A stretch of 64,000 nt of DNA from Acidovorax carolinensis (GTDB lineage Bacteria; Pseudomonadota; Gammaproteobacteria; Burkholderiales; Burkholderiaceae_C). The notes beneath the pieces are model-generated. The model worked only from the letters and a program-made list of their open reading frames with translations, was not told the DNA's origin and ran no database searches. The first letter of the stretch is position 1. Each line of letters starts with the position of its first letter. The position numbers and the translations under genes are program-made. This document shows, in pieces, positions 1 through 9,058 of the stretch. Location: assembly GCF_002157145.1 (NCBI RefSeq), contig NZ_CP021361.1:2535001-2599000 (forward strand), read 5' to 3'.

Positions 1-1538
1 AACTCGCGGCCCAGGTGGAAGAGTCGGTGCGCGAATACGGCAAATACCTCGACATCAACTCCACCGTCGTCTTCGGCGGTGTGGGCATGAACCCCCAGAT
101 CGACCGCATCAAGCGTGGCGTGGACATCCTGGTGGCCACCCCCGGCCGCCTGCTCGACCTGCAGCAGCAGGGCTTCCTGGACCTTTCCACCGTGCAGGTG
201 CTGGTGCTCGACGAAGCCGACCGCATGCTGGACATGGGCTTCATCCATGACGTGAAGAAGGTGCTGGCCCTGGTGCCCAAGGACAAGCAGAGCCTGCTGT
301 TCTCGGCCACCTTCAGCGACGAGATCCGCGAGCTGGCCAACACCCTGCTCAAGAGCCCGCAAAGCATCCAGGTCACGCCCAGCAACACCACGGTGCAGCG
401 CATCACGCAGGTGATCCACCCCGTGGGCCGCGGCAAGAAAAAGCAGGTGCTGCTGCACATCATCCAGCAGCACAACTGGAGCCAGGTGCTGGTGTTCACG
501 CGCACCAAGTTCGGCGCCAACAACGTGGCCGAATTCCTGACCAAGAACGGCGTCAACGCCATGGCCCTGCATGGCAACAAGAGCCAGAGCGCCCGCACGC
601 AGGCCCTGGCCGGCTTCAAGAGCGGTGATATCCGCGCCCTGGTTGCCACCGACATCGCGGCGCGCGGCATCGACATCGACGAGCTGCCGCACGTCGTCAA
701 CTACGAAATCCCGAACGTGTCGGAAGACTACGTGCACCGCATCGGCCGCACCGGCCGCGCGGGCAACAGCGGTGAAGCCGTCAGCCTGGTCTGCATGGAC
801 GAGGAAGGCTTCATGATGGACATCGAGCGCTTCACCAAGCAGCAGATTCCGGTGCAGGTCATCGAAGGCTTCGGCCCCGACGCCGGTGAAAAGGCCGAGC
901 CCATTGCCATGGGCCGCCAGACCATCTGGGGCGGCGCAGGCAAGCCCCCGAGCCGCGATGTCATGCAGGCAGCGGCCAAGGCGGCGCGCAGCGAGATGAT
1001 GGAACGCATCCGCACCAACAAGGCCGGCCAGGGTGGCGGCGGTGGTGGTGGTGGTGGTGGTGGTGGCGACCGCGGCCCACGCCAGGGTAGTGGTGGCGGT
1101 AACGGCGGCGGTGGCGGCAATGCCCCCCGCTCCGGCCGCGGTGGCGGCGGTGGTGGCCAGGGCGGCGGCGCGCGTGGGGGTGCCCAGGCACCGGCACGCG
1201 GCCGTGCCCGCCCCGCCGGTGGCGGCGGCTATGACGGCGGCGGCGGCGGCAACCGCTATGACGACGCCCAACCCCCTCGCCCCAATGCCCACCTGGGCAC
1301 GCATTCGGGCCACAGCAACCCGGGCCAGCGCAACGCAGGCCATACGCCAGGCGGCCAACCCGACCCGATGCGCACCAGCGTGGACAGCATGGCCGGCAGC
1401 GGCCGCCGCGGCGGTGGTGGTGGTTACCGGGGCAACTCGGGCGGTGGTGGCGGCTATGGCGGTGGCACGGGTGGCGCTGGCGGCCGGGGCGGCGGGTCTC
1501 GCGGGCCGGGTGGTAATCGCGGCTCTTTCGGCCGCTGA
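1..1538 (+). CDS. rhlE: DEAD-box ATP-dependent RNA helicase RhlE (5' end outside window)
   Basis: The frame is already open at base 3 (LAAQVEE, just after the motif Ia region), so the true start lies upstream of the window. The product unwinds short RNA duplexes with ATP and acts in the cytoplasm on rRNA and mRNA. Visible helicase motifs are TPGR, the DEAD box in [16 protein letters not shown] in [18 protein letters not shown] and HRIGRTGR. After about residue 330 of the visible part comes a roughly 180-residue Gly/Arg/Asn low-complexity tail with RGG-like repeats, as is usual for RhlE of this bacterial group and probably RNA-binding. The helicase identification is firm; RhlE rather than another DEAD-box paralogue rests on the tail and motif context. 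Confidence 0.9.
   Translation, partial: LAAQVEESVREYGKYLDINSTVVFGGVGMNPQIDRIKRGVDILVATPGRLLDLQQQGFLDLSTVQVLVLDEADRMLDMGFIHDVKKVLALVPKDKQSLLFSATFSDEIRELANTLLKSPQSIQVTPSNTTVQRITQVIHPVGRGKKKQVLLHIIQQHNWSQVLVFTRTKFGANNVAEFLTKNGVNAMALHGNKSQSARTQALAGFKSGDIRALVATDIAARGIDIDELPHVVNYEIPNVSEDYVHRIGRTGRAGNSGEAVSLVCMDEEGFMMDIERFTKQQIPVQVIEGFGPDAGEKAEPIAMGRQTIWGGAGKPPSRDVMQAAAKAARSEMMERIRTNKAGQGGGGGGGGGGGGDRGPRQGSGGGNGGGGGNAPRSGRGGGGGGQGGGARGGAQAPARGRARPAGGGGYDGGGGGNRYDDAQPPRPNAHLGTHSGHSNPGQRNAGHTPGGQPDPMRTSVDSMAGSGRRGGGGGYRGNSGGGGGYGGGTGGAGGRGGGSRGPGGNRGSFGR
1041..1064 (+). repeat. GGT trinucleotide tract in the rhlE tail
   Basis: Eight consecutive GGT codons encode part of a polyglycine run. The tract could slip in units of three, which would change tail length without breaking the frame. 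Confidence 0.8.
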
Positions 1539-1840
1539 GAGCGCCCGAGGCACGCCCATCCATATCCTGCATGCAGCGGGGCGCCACGCGCCTGCTGCCA
1601 TGCCGCGAGGGCGACCTGTTTGCGAACGCCGTCCGATCGGTGCCCACGATCTCGGGTCAGGCGCTGCAAATACACTGAGCGCCCCACCTGGGTGGCGCGG
1701 TGTTCGCTGACACACCAGCTGTGGGACGCGCAGTTAACATCGCGCCAAGACCGACAGGCTCCCAGGCAAAGCACACCATGACCCAGCGCCCCACCCTCCT
1801 TGTTCCAAACACCCCCAGTGCTGCCCAGTCAACACCGTTG
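1539..1840. other. Intergenic stretch between rhlE and the M14 peptidase gene
   Basis: About 300 bases with no gene I can support. The M14 frame is open back to a GTG at 1700 and has an ATG at 1778, so part of this stretch may be coding if an upstream start is used. No clear terminator with a T-run follows rhlE. Confidence 0.5.
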
Positions 1841-3628
1841 ATGGCGCGCCGCATGCCGTGGCGCAGCTCTTTGGCCCTGGTGGCCGTGCTGTTGTCGGCA
1901 TGTGCCAGCACCCCACTGCCCCCATGGCCCGGCACGCCTGCCGCGGTGCAACAGCCTCTGCCGCGTGTGCAGCGCGGCACCGTGGTGCCGGCACCGCTGG
2001 GGCAGGTGCGCGAGAACGTGGTGGTCACGCCCTTGCAGTCCAGCGCGCCCGCGCCGGCTGCCGCAGACTCTGCTGCGTCGGTAGCGCCCTACGGCCCGGC
2101 CGTGGCCGCACGGTTTGCCGAACCACCCACCCAATACAGCACGCCCGGGCTTGGCCCCGAGCGGCGCAGCTTCACCACCAATGCCGAACTGGGGCAGTGG
2201 CTGCGCAACATGGCCAGCGCCGCGCCACGGGGGCCAACCACGGCCAGTGTTCTCAGTCTGGGTGCCTCGCAGCAGGGCGAGCCCATTCTGGGCCTGCTCC
2301 TGACCCGCGCCAAGGGCACGGACCTTGCCAGCCTGGAGACCAATGGCCGCTCCACCGTCGTGCTCATCGGCCAGCAGCACGGCGACGAGCCCGCCAGCAG
2401 CGAGGCACTGCTGGTGATTGCCCGGGAACTCGCCCAGGGCCTGCTGGAGCCCCTGCTCGACCGCATCAACGTGGTGGTGATCCCCCGGGCCAACCCCGAT
2501 GGCGCGGCCAGCGGCAATCGCACCACGGCCAGCGGCGTGGACATGAACCGCGACCACCTGCTGCTGCAAACACCCGAAGCCCAGGCACTGGCGCGCGTGG
2601 TGCGCGATTACCGCCCCATCGTGGTGCTGGACGCGCACGAATTCACCGTGGTCGGGCGCTACCTGCAAAAGTTCAACGCCATCCAGCGCTACGACGCCCT
2701 GCTGCAATACACCACCACGGCCAACTACCCCGAGTTCCTGACCAAGGCCTCGCAAGAGTGGTTCCACCAGCCCATGCTCGGCGCGCTCCAGTCGCAGGGC
2801 CTGACAAGCGACTGGTACTACACCACCTCCACCCAGCCAGACGACCGGCGCATCTCCATGGGCGGCGCGCAGCCCGACACCGGACGCAACGTGAATGGCC
2901 TGAAGAACAGCGTCAGCCTGCTGGTTGAAACCCGTGGCGTGGGCCTGGGGCGCATGCACCTGCAGCGCCGCGTCCACACCCAGGTTACCGCCATCACCAG
3001 CGCGCTGCGCAGCGCCGCAGAGCGTGCCACCAATCTGGAACAGGTGCGCTCTTTTGTGGCGCGTGACACCGCCTCCCAGGCCTGCAAAGGCCAGGTGGTG
3101 ATAGAGGCGCAGGCCACGCCCACACAGCGCGAGCTGACCATGCTCGACCCCGAAACCGGCGCCGACCGCATTCTGAAAGTGGACTGGAATTCGTCGCTCA
3201 CCCTGCAGCCCGTGAAAACACGCGCCCGGCCTTGCGGCTACTGGCTGGCGGCCAGCGCCACCACGGCGGTCGAGCGGCTGCAATTGCTGGGCGTGCAGGT
3301 GCTGCGCATCGCCGAAAACGGCGGCGTGCTGGCCGACACCTACAACGAAACCGCCCGCGAAACCACCGAACGCGCAGACGTGCGCGGCACCGTCGCGGGC
3401 AGCGCCGGCACCATCCGCATCCAGGTCACCCCCGTGCGCCGCGCCATCGACGTGCCTGCGGGCAGCTTCTATGTGCCGCTGAACCAGGGCCTGGCCAACC
3501 TGGCCGTGGCGGCCCTGGAGCCCGACACCCAAAGCAGCTATTTCGCCAACCGCCTGATCGGCGATTTGGCCAGCACGGCCCGCGTCATGTCGGTGCCTTC
3601 GCTGGTTTTTGAAGACAGCGACGAATAA
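1841..3628 (+). CDS. M14-family zinc carboxypeptidase-like lipoprotein
   Basis: Predicted secreted zinc metallopeptidase anchored as a lipoprotein. From ATG 1841 the N-terminus MARRMPWRSS..LLSAC is a textbook lipoprotein signal with the lipobox Cys at residue 21. That is why I prefer this start over the in-frame ATG at 1778 or GTG at 1700, although none has a strong ribosome binding site. M14 features follow: HGDE (first zinc His and Glu), NPDG and MNRD (substrate-binding Asn-Arg), DAHEF (third zinc ligand His), and a later VETRG Glu that fits the catalytic general base. The substrate is unknown; peptidoglycan or small peptides in the periplasm are possible. A dispersed repeat follows the gene. 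Confidence 0.8.
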   Translation: MARRMPWRSSLALVAVLLSACASTPLPPWPGTPAAVQQPLPRVQRGTVVPAPLGQVRENVVVTPLQSSAPAPAAADSAASVAPYGPAVAARFAEPPTQYSTPGLGPERRSFTTNAELGQWLRNMASAAPRGPTTASVLSLGASQQGEPILGLLLTRAKGTDLASLETNGRSTVVLIGQQHGDEPASSEALLVIARELAQGLLEPLLDRINVVVIPRANPDGAASGNRTTASGVDMNRDHLLLQTPEAQALARVVRDYRPIVVLDAHEFTVVGRYLQKFNAIQRYDALLQYTTTANYPEFLTKASQEWFHQPMLGALQSQGLTSDWYYTTSTQPDDRRISMGGAQPDTGRNVNGLKNSVSLLVETRGVGLGRMHLQRRVHTQVTAITSALRSAAERATNLEQVRSFVARDTASQACKGQVVIEAQATPTQRELTMLDPETGADRILKVDWNSSLTLQPVKTRARPCGYWLAASATTAVERLQLLGVQVLRIAENGGVLADTYNETARETTERADVRGTVAGSAGTIRIQVTPVRRAIDVPAGSFYVPLNQGLANLAVAALEPDTQSSYFANRLIGDLASTARVMSVPSLVFEDSDE

Positions 3629-3667
3629 GGCTTTGGCAACAGCGCGCGCAGGCCGGCGGCAACATCA

Positions 3668-3726
3668 TCAAAAAAGATAGCACGTAGCGCTTGCTACATA
3701 AGCGCTACAGGCCGATTTGGCTATCA
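3668..3726. repeat. Dispersed short inverted repeat, copy 1
   Basis: Core AGCGCTTGCTACATAAGCGCT flanked by GATAG and CTATC. Lies between the convergent ends of the M14 peptidase and ybaL genes. Same element as copies near 11922, 18043, 26514, 27975, 32705, 35042 and 38122. Confidence 0.75.
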
Positions 3727-3757
3727 ATAACGCCAGATCACGCCAAATCGGGCCACT

Positions 3758-5491
3758 TCAAGCCGATTCGTGCAGCGCACCCGGCACCGTTGCGCTGGCG
3801 CCCCGGGCAACCGCACGGGCCAGCACATGGCCCGCCATGGCCTGGGCCAGCGCCTCGTCGCCCAGAAACACCGTGCTGCCACATTCTTTTTCAAGCCGGT
3901 GCGCCTCTTCTTCGCCGTGGCTACGCACCACGGTCTCGATGGTGGGGTTGAGCATGCGCGCCGTGGCAATGATCTGCTGCACATTCAGTGTGTCGGGCGT
4001 GGCAATGACCAGCATGTAGGCACGCGCAATGTGGGCCTGTATCAACACCGCCGGGTCCACCGCATCGCCAAACACGGCCGCTATACCCTGAGCGCGCAGC
4101 TTCTCGACCAGTTCACGGTTCTGCTCGGCCACCACCAGCGGAATGTCGTGCGCGGCCAGCGCGCTGGCCACGCGCCGCCCCACGCGCCCATAGCCCACCA
4201 GCACCACCTGGCGCGCCAGATAGCGCTCGTCCGTGCTGGTGGGCAGCTCGGCCAGCGGGTCATCGCGCTGCTCCAGCCGCCGCGCCAGGGCCGAGCGCGC
4301 CAGCAGCCATTTCTGCAACGGCGCTATGGCCCGAAAAACCAGCGGATTGAGCGCAATCGAGATCAGCGCCCCGGCCAGCACCAGGCTGGCGCCCTCGGGT
4401 GGCAGCAGCCCCAGTGAAGCACCCAGCCCCACCAGAATGAAAGAAAACTCGCCAATCTGCGCCAGGCTGGCCGACACCGTCAGCGCCGTGTGCAGCGGGT
4501 AGCGAAACGCCAGCACCAGCGCGGCCGCCGCCAGCGATTTGCCCACGATGATGATGGCCACCACGGCCAGCACCTGCAGGGGCCGCTCCCACATCACCGA
4601 GGGGTTGAACAGCATGCCCACCGACACAAAAAACAGCACGGCAAACGCGTCGCGCAGCGGCAAACTCTCCTGCGCTGCCCGGTGGCTGAACTCGGACTCG
4701 CGCATCACCATGCCCGCAAAAAAAGCCCCCAGCGCAAACGACACCCCAAACAGCGCCGCCGAGCCAAACGCAATGCCCACGGCCGCCGCCACCACGCACA
4801 GCGTGAACAGCTCGCGCGAGCCCGTGCGCGCCACCTGCCACAGCACCCACGGAAACACCCGCCGCCCCACCACCAGCATCAGCGCCACAAACCCGCCCAC
4901 CTGCATCAGCGTCCACCCCAGCGTTTGCCAGATGCTGGCCGACGTGGCTGCGGCAGCATGGCCGCCCAGCACGCCCGACAGCGGCGGCAGCAGCACCAGC
5001 ACCAGCACCATGGCCAGGTCTTCCACCACCAGCCAGCCCACCGCGATGCGGCCGGTGTAAGTGTCGAGAATGCCCAGGGTTTCCAGCGCGCGCAGCAGCA
5101 CCACCGTACTGGCCACCGACAGCGATATGCCGAACACCAGCGCGCCCCCCAGGCTCCACCCCCACCCAAAAGCCACCGCCATGCCCAAGGCGGTTGCCAC
5201 CATGATCTGCACCACCGCGCCGGGCACGGCAATCTTGCGCACCGCCAGCAGGTCACCCAGCGAGAAATGCAGGCCCACCCCAAACATCAGCAGCATCACG
5301 CCAATTTCGGCCAACTGGCTGGCCATGGCGGCATCGGCCACAAAACCGGGGGTAAACGGGCCAATCACCACGCCCGCCAGCAAATAGCCCACCAGCGCCG
5401 GCAGCCGCACACGCGTTGCCAGAAAACCCAACACCAGCGCCAGCCCCAGCGCGGCCGCAATGGTGTTGATCAGATTCAGGCTGTGCGGCAT
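3758..5491 (-). CDS. ybaL: CPA2-family cation:proton antiporter with TrkA-N domain (YbaL/Kef-like)
   Basis: Inner-membrane monovalent cation/proton antiporter of the CPA2 (KefB/KefC/YbaL) family. The first ~390 residues are strongly hydrophobic, with about a dozen membrane segments and family motifs such as LVGYLLAGVVIGPFTPGF and LLMFGVGLHFS that closely resemble E. coli YbaL. The last ~170 residues form a cytosolic TrkA-N (RCK) nucleotide-binding domain with the glycine motif GYGRVG. Its 577 residues match the usual length (YbaL is about 558). It is convergent with the upstream M14 gene and stands alone. Exact ion specificity cannot be read from the sequence. Confidence 0.88.
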   Translation of the reverse strand: MPHSLNLINTIAAALGLALVLGFLATRVRLPALVGYLLAGVVIGPFTPGFVADAAMASQLAEIGVMLLMFGVGLHFSLGDLLAVRKIAVPGAVVQIMVATALGMAVAFGWGWSLGGALVFGISLSVASTVVLLRALETLGILDTYTGRIAVGWLVVEDLAMVLVLVLLPPLSGVLGGHAAAATSASIWQTLGWTLMQVGGFVALMLVVGRRVFPWVLWQVARTGSRELFTLCVVAAAVGIAFGSAALFGVSFALGAFFAGMVMRESEFSHRAAQESLPLRDAFAVLFFVSVGMLFNPSVMWERPLQVLAVVAIIIVGKSLAAAALVLAFRYPLHTALTVSASLAQIGEFSFILVGLGASLGLLPPEGASLVLAGALISIALNPLVFRAIAPLQKWLLARSALARRLEQRDDPLAELPTSTDERYLARQVVLVGYGRVGRRVASALAAHDIPLVVAEQNRELVEKLRAQGIAAVFGDAVDPAVLIQAHIARAYMLVIATPDTLNVQQIIATARMLNPTIETVVRSHGEEEAHRLEKECGSTVFLGDEALAQAMAGHVLARAVARGASATVPGALHESA

Positions 5492-5649
5492 GGCTGATGG
5501 GGCGAAAGTCGCCTGCGGTGGGTAGATGCGCCGTTATAACTGCAATTGCAGCCGCCCGGCCATGTGCGGCCCCGCGCTTAAAGCAGAGCCTGCGCCGGGT
5601 ATGATTCACCCCCTCGGGGCGCTGCCCAGGCGCCCTGCACCACATCCAT

Positions 5650-5726
5650 CTGCCCGTAGCTCAACTGGATAGAGCAATAGCCTTCTAAGCTATAGGTCGG
5701 GGGTTCGAGTCCCTCCGGGCAGGCCA
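5650..5726 (+). tRNA. tRNA-Arg (TCT)
   Basis: Complete cloverleaf: acceptor CTGCCCG pairs with CGGGCAG, D-arm TAGCTC..GAGC, anticodon loop CTTCTAA (anticodon TCT), T-loop TTCGAGT, encoded CCA. It borders the type I restriction locus, a position where islands often integrate, but I found no repeat of its 3' end in the window. Confidence 0.96.
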
Positions 5727-5766
5727 AAAAATCGGCGCCGCGCTTCAGCCCGACTCCAAACACCGC

Positions 5767-5801
5767 AAAACCCGCACGCTTCGTAGCGTGGCGGGTTTTA
5801 T
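5767..5801. terminator. Bidirectional hairpin between tRNA-Arg and hsdS
   Basis: AAAACCCGC..GCGGGTTTTA forms a stem with one bulge, with T- or A-rich sequence on each side. It can end both the tRNA (plus) and hsdS (minus) transcripts. Confidence 0.7.
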
Positions 5802-5811
5802 TGTTGCTGCC

Positions 5812-7479
5812 TCACGCCAAAGACACCTCGTGCACCAGTGCCTCGGCCAAGCGGGCCTGCACGGCCTCGCGCTCGGCCAGGCGCTGGCGCAGGTCGGCGC
5901 ACAGGCGGCGCAGGGCGGTGACGCGGGTGACGATGCGGGTTTGTTCGGGGAGGGGAGGCAACCCAATCACGATGCTGTTGAGCTTCGCCTGATTCATCTT
6001 CGGCTGCGCTGTTCCTGTGACATAAGGCTCCAGCGAAATCGCGTTGATGAACAGCGCCAAATAGGTCATCAACTCGGGATGCGTCGTGTCGATGACATGC
6101 GCGTGGTTGTTGACCCAGTACTTACCGTGCGCCAAAAATGCAATAGGAGTCGAACGGTTAATGAGGTTTGCCCCATCCTCGCCAATCAACAGCAGAGTCT
6201 TATCGAACAAAAAGCCATCGATCTTGTCGATCACACCAGAAGCGCCGTAATAGTCGTAGGTTTTCGCACGGTTTTCCCGATCGCTGGACGAAACTGGAAT
6301 CCGTTCGCCATCCCGGTTGATAGAGGCATCGCCAAACCGCACCCACTCCCACCCCACAGGCAACGCAAACGGCTTTTCCTCGTCGGTGATGGGCGGCAGG
6401 GGTTTGTCGCGTTTGATCTGGCCTGCGGCGATGAGGCGGTCTTTTTCGGCGCGGATCTTTTTCAGCAGAACGCTGGCGGGTTCGTCGGTGGGGTCTTGGG
6501 GCACGAGCAGGCCGCGCACGGCCAGTTGCAGCAGGGTTTGCTCCAGGGCGTCGATGGCTTCGGGGCGGCCCGCCAGCAGGTCGAAGTGCTGGGCCACGCG
6601 CTGCCAGTTCTCAGCCAATTCCTCGGGCGTGGTGCTGGCGGTAAGCGCGCCCAGCAGGGTGCTGACCAGTTGGGCGTGTTGCGCGGCCTCCAGCCGGCCC
6701 TTGGCCTCCAGCGCATCGCACAGGCGCATGAGGGCATCGACGCGGGTGACGATGCGGGATTGTTCGGCGAGGGGTGGGAGCGGAAACACACAATGCTTCA
6801 ACTCGGTCATGTTGATTGAAGCCAGATTCGTCGTTTGCTTGGCGGAGAACGCGAAATAGGCCCGCGCAACTGGAGAGTTCAGGAAAAGCTGCGCCCAAAG
6901 CGGACTCCATTCGGGACTGGTGCCACGCACTTTGAAAACGTGGTTCTGATGCAGGCACGTTGGCAACTCATCACGCCAGATGGCTGTCCGACCCACTTTG
7001 TCCCAGTCGCCGCCTTCTGTAATCAGCAAGTCGCCGTTGACCAACTGAAAACGAGCCAGCTCGGTGCGGTCGATGACGACCTCTTTTATCGCAGTCAGGT
7101 TCACGTGCCAGCGCTGCACATTAGCCACGCGTAGGTAAGGCAGCATGATTGGCGAGGGAATCGCTGTCTTTCGGCCCAAGGTGACGCCGCTCGAAATCAA
7201 CGCCACGTCGCCAAATCTCACCCACTCCCACCCCTGCGGCAACGCAAACGGCTTTTCCTCCTCTGCAATCTCCGCCAGCGGCTTGTCCCGCTTGGATTTC
7301 CCTTCCGCGATCAACCGGTCTTTCTCGGCCCGAATCTTTTGCAGCAGGGCGCTGGCGGGCTCATCGGCAGGGTCTTGCGGCACCAGCTTGCCCTGCACGG
7401 CCAGGGTCAAAATCAGTTCCCGCAGGCGGGCCACGCCGCCGGGGGCGGTGGCCAATAAATCCAAATTTGATAGCAGCAT
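5812..7479 (-). CDS. hsdS: Type I restriction-modification specificity subunit HsdS
   Basis: DNA-recognition subunit of the type I enzyme; each of its two target-recognition domains reads one half of a bipartite site. The protein shows the expected internal duplication: a conserved block (RAEKDRLIAEGKSKRDK.. then FALPQGWEWVRFGD) occurs near residues 55-100 and again about 290 residues later, each followed by a divergent recognition domain with a PPL.EQ.RIV motif. I chose ATG 7479 (MLLSNLDLL); the frame is open further upstream, but that would run into the preceding gene. 555 residues, slightly long but normal. It is the last gene of the hsdR-hsdM-hsdS array and lies directly downstream of the IS30 insertion. 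Confidence 0.92.
   Translation of the reverse strand: MLLSNLDLLATAPGGVARLRELILTLAVQGKLVPQDPADEPASALLQKIRAEKDRLIAEGKSKRDKPLAEIAEEEKPFALPQGWEWVRFGDVALISSGVTLGRKTAIPSPIMLPYLRVANVQRWHVNLTAIKEVVIDRTELARFQLVNGDLLITEGGDWDKVGRTAIWRDELPTCLHQNHVFKVRGTSPEWSPLWAQLFLNSPVARAYFAFSAKQTTNLASINMTELKHCVFPLPPLAEQSRIVTRVDALMRLCDALEAKGRLEAAQHAQLVSTLLGALTASTTPEELAENWQRVAQHFDLLAGRPEAIDALEQTLLQLAVRGLLVPQDPTDEPASVLLKKIRAEKDRLIAAGQIKRDKPLPPITDEEKPFALPVGWEWVRFGDASINRDGERIPVSSSDRENRAKTYDYYGASGVIDKIDGFLFDKTLLLIGEDGANLINRSTPIAFLAHGKYWVNNHAHVIDTTHPELMTYLALFINAISLEPYVTGTAQPKMNQAKLNSIVIGLPPLPEQTRIVTRVTALRRLCADLRQRLAEREAVQARLAEALVHEVSLA
6329..6525. repeat. Direct repeat inside hsdS (second copy 7208..7404)
   Basis: About 197 bp at constant offset of 879 bp encode the conserved spacer regions of the two HsdS halves, for example CAACGCAAACGGCTTTTCC in both copies. 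Recombination between them, or with another hsdS, could shuffle specificity domains. Confidence 0.8.
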
Positions 7480-7490
7480 GCGCTTATTCC

Positions 7491-7925
7491 TCAAGCGCCA
7501 GAGGCGTTTTGGTTCAACAAAGGGGCCAGCTTCTGCTGCGCCAGCAGGCTGAGGGCCTGGGCCTGTTGCAGACATTCGAGCAAGGCCTGCTCGGTGACCA
7601 GTTCACCGTCGTAGTCGCTCAGGTTGCGCTGTTTGCGCAGGGCGTCGAGCACGCGCACGGTGGCGGGGCTGACGCCCAGGGTGTGCACGAAGCAGCCGAT
7701 GGTGGTCTGGTGGTGGCCCGGTTTGCTGGTAGAGGTGCGCCAGCCCTGGGCGTGCAAAGCGGCATCGGCCACGGCGCGGATGGCGGTGTAGGCGCAGTCG
7801 AAGCGGGTTTCCGGGCTGTTGTCGGTGCGCTGCGCGTCTTGCAGTCGGGTGCGCGCGGTGGCCAGCATTTTTTGCAGCAGGGCGGCAGAAAATGGCACCG
7901 GCGGATTCAAGTCCAAGTGCAACAA
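7491..7925 (-). pseudogene. HEPN-domain gene, 3' part left after IS30 insertion
   Basis: Frame for about 137 native residues of a HEPN-like small helical protein. RFDCAYTAIRAVADAALHAQ and the later RKQRNLSDYDG resemble the HEPN partner of MNT nucleotidyltransferases. The current ORF can only start at a TTG (7925) that belongs to the end of the IS30 element. The native start, ATG 9058, and the first ~20 codons lie on the far side of the insertion. The R..H catalytic pair of toxic HEPN RNases is not obvious (RNLSDY lacks the His). A shortened protein might still be made from an IS-borne signal. Confidence 0.75.
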
Positions 7926-8998
7926 ATATTCATTAATGCACTGAATCAGGCTGTAGGGTCAGCCGGGCCAAATGTTCGGCATAAACCTCAATGGGCTTGC
8001 TCCACCCCAGAGTCATCCTGGGGCGCCCATTGAGCTCATCGGCTACGGCATCCAGATACTGCTGGCTATAGCCGCTCAGATCAGTCCCCTTGGGGAAGTA
8101 CTGCCGCAGCAATCCATTGGTGTTTTCGTTGGAGCCCCGCTGCCAGGGGCTGTAGGGGTCACAGAAGTACACCTTCATGCCCGTGTTCTCGGTGAGCTTG
8201 GCATGCTCTGCCATCTCACTGCCACGGTCATAGGTCAGGCTCTGGCGCATCGGGCTGGCAATGCCATTGAGCTTGTCGCTGAAGGCCTGCAGTACATGTG
8301 CCGCTGTCGCCGGGTTGGGGTGCGGCAGCTTGACCAGCACCACCAGGCGGGTCGTGCGCTCGAGCAGCGTGCCAATGGCACTGGCATTGCCTTTGCCCTT
8401 GATGAGGTCGCCCTCCCAGTGCCCGGGCAACTGACGATCCTCAATCTCGGGTGGGCGCACATGGATGCTCAGCAGGTCGGTGATTTGCCCACGCCGATCC
8501 TCGCCTTTGGAGCGCGGCCAGCGCTTGGCGCGGGCCATGCGCAAGCAGGCCACCAGCTCCTTCTTGAGCTCTCCGCGGGGCTGGGCGTAGATGCAGGTGT
8601 AGATGCTCTCGTGGGACACTTGTTTGCGCTTGTTGTCAGGGTGCAGTTTCTTCAACTGCCCAGCGATTTGCTGGGGAGACCAGTGCCGGAGCAGATAGTC
8701 GCGAACGATCTTGAACAAAGGTCCATCGCGGTGCAGTTTGGGCTGGGGACGGGCAAAGCATCTGCGCCTGTCGCTGCGTTGCTGGGCGAACTTGGAGGTG
8801 TAGGCCTTGGCGCCCGCATTGCGTTGGCATTCCCGGCTGATGGTGCTCTTGCAGCGCCCCAAGGCCCGCGCTATGGCACTGAGGCTTTGCTTTTGCTGCA
8901 GCCCCAAGGCGATCGCATGGCGTTCGCTCTCGCTCAACTGCTGGTAATTCTTCTTTGTCATCTTGACCTCAATTCTCGGTGTTGCACTTCGGAATTGA
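7905..8998 (-). mobile_element. IS30-family insertion sequence
   Basis: About 1.1 kb carrying one transposase gene. Imperfect terminal inverted repeats share AAGTGCAACA about 10 bp inside each end (7914-7923 and the complement of 8980-8989), preceded by TCAAgTCC / TCAAtTCC. Ends are given to within a few bases; the 2-3 bp target duplication usual for IS30 could not be fixed by eye. It interrupts the HEPN gene after about codon 20. Confidence 0.85.
7933..8961 (-). CDS. IS30-family transposase
   Basis: 342-residue DDE transposase. N-terminal HTH (SESERHAIALGLQQKQSLSA, then ARALGRCKSTISRE) binds the inverted repeats. The catalytic core has Asp185 in HWEGDLIKG, Asp245 in YDRGSE and Glu279 in SNENTNG, followed by GLLRQYFPKGTDL, a hallmark of IS30 transposases. 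It looks intact, so the element may still be mobile. The stop codon lies inside the left end of the IS, only about 30 bp from the terminus. Confidence 0.95.
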   Translation of the reverse strand: MTKKNYQQLSESERHAIALGLQQKQSLSAIARALGRCKSTISRECQRNAGAKAYTSKFAQQRSDRRRCFARPQPKLHRDGPLFKIVRDYLLRHWSPQQIAGQLKKLHPDNKRKQVSHESIYTCIYAQPRGELKKELVACLRMARAKRWPRSKGEDRRGQITDLLSIHVRPPEIEDRQLPGHWEGDLIKGKGNASAIGTLLERTTRLVVLVKLPHPNPATAAHVLQAFSDKLNGIASPMRQSLTYDRGSEMAEHAKLTENTGMKVYFCDPYSPWQRGSNENTNGLLRQYFPKGTDLSGYSQQYLDAVADELNGRPRMTLGWSKPIEVYAEHLARLTLQPDSVH

Positions 8999-9058
8999 GG
9001 CCGCCACCTTGTCCAGTTGGCCGATGCGGGCCAGATTGTTCAGTTCTTCTTCAGGCAT
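8999..9058 (-). pseudogene. HEPN gene, 5' fragment (about 20 codons)
   Basis: ATG at 9058 overlaps the stop of the MNT gene by 8 bases, as expected for translational coupling. The fragment reads MPEEELNNLARIGQLDKVAA, a start like that of HEPN partners of MNT proteins, then runs into the IS30 right end. Together with 7491..7925 it reconstructs a normal-length HEPN protein. Confidence 0.7.

Noticed and set aside
1829-3532. Long antisense ORF (567 codons) opposite the M14 peptidase gene
   Set aside because: High-GC shadow frame rich in His, Gly and Gln; the plus strand has a lipobox and zinc motifs, so the antisense frame is not a gene.
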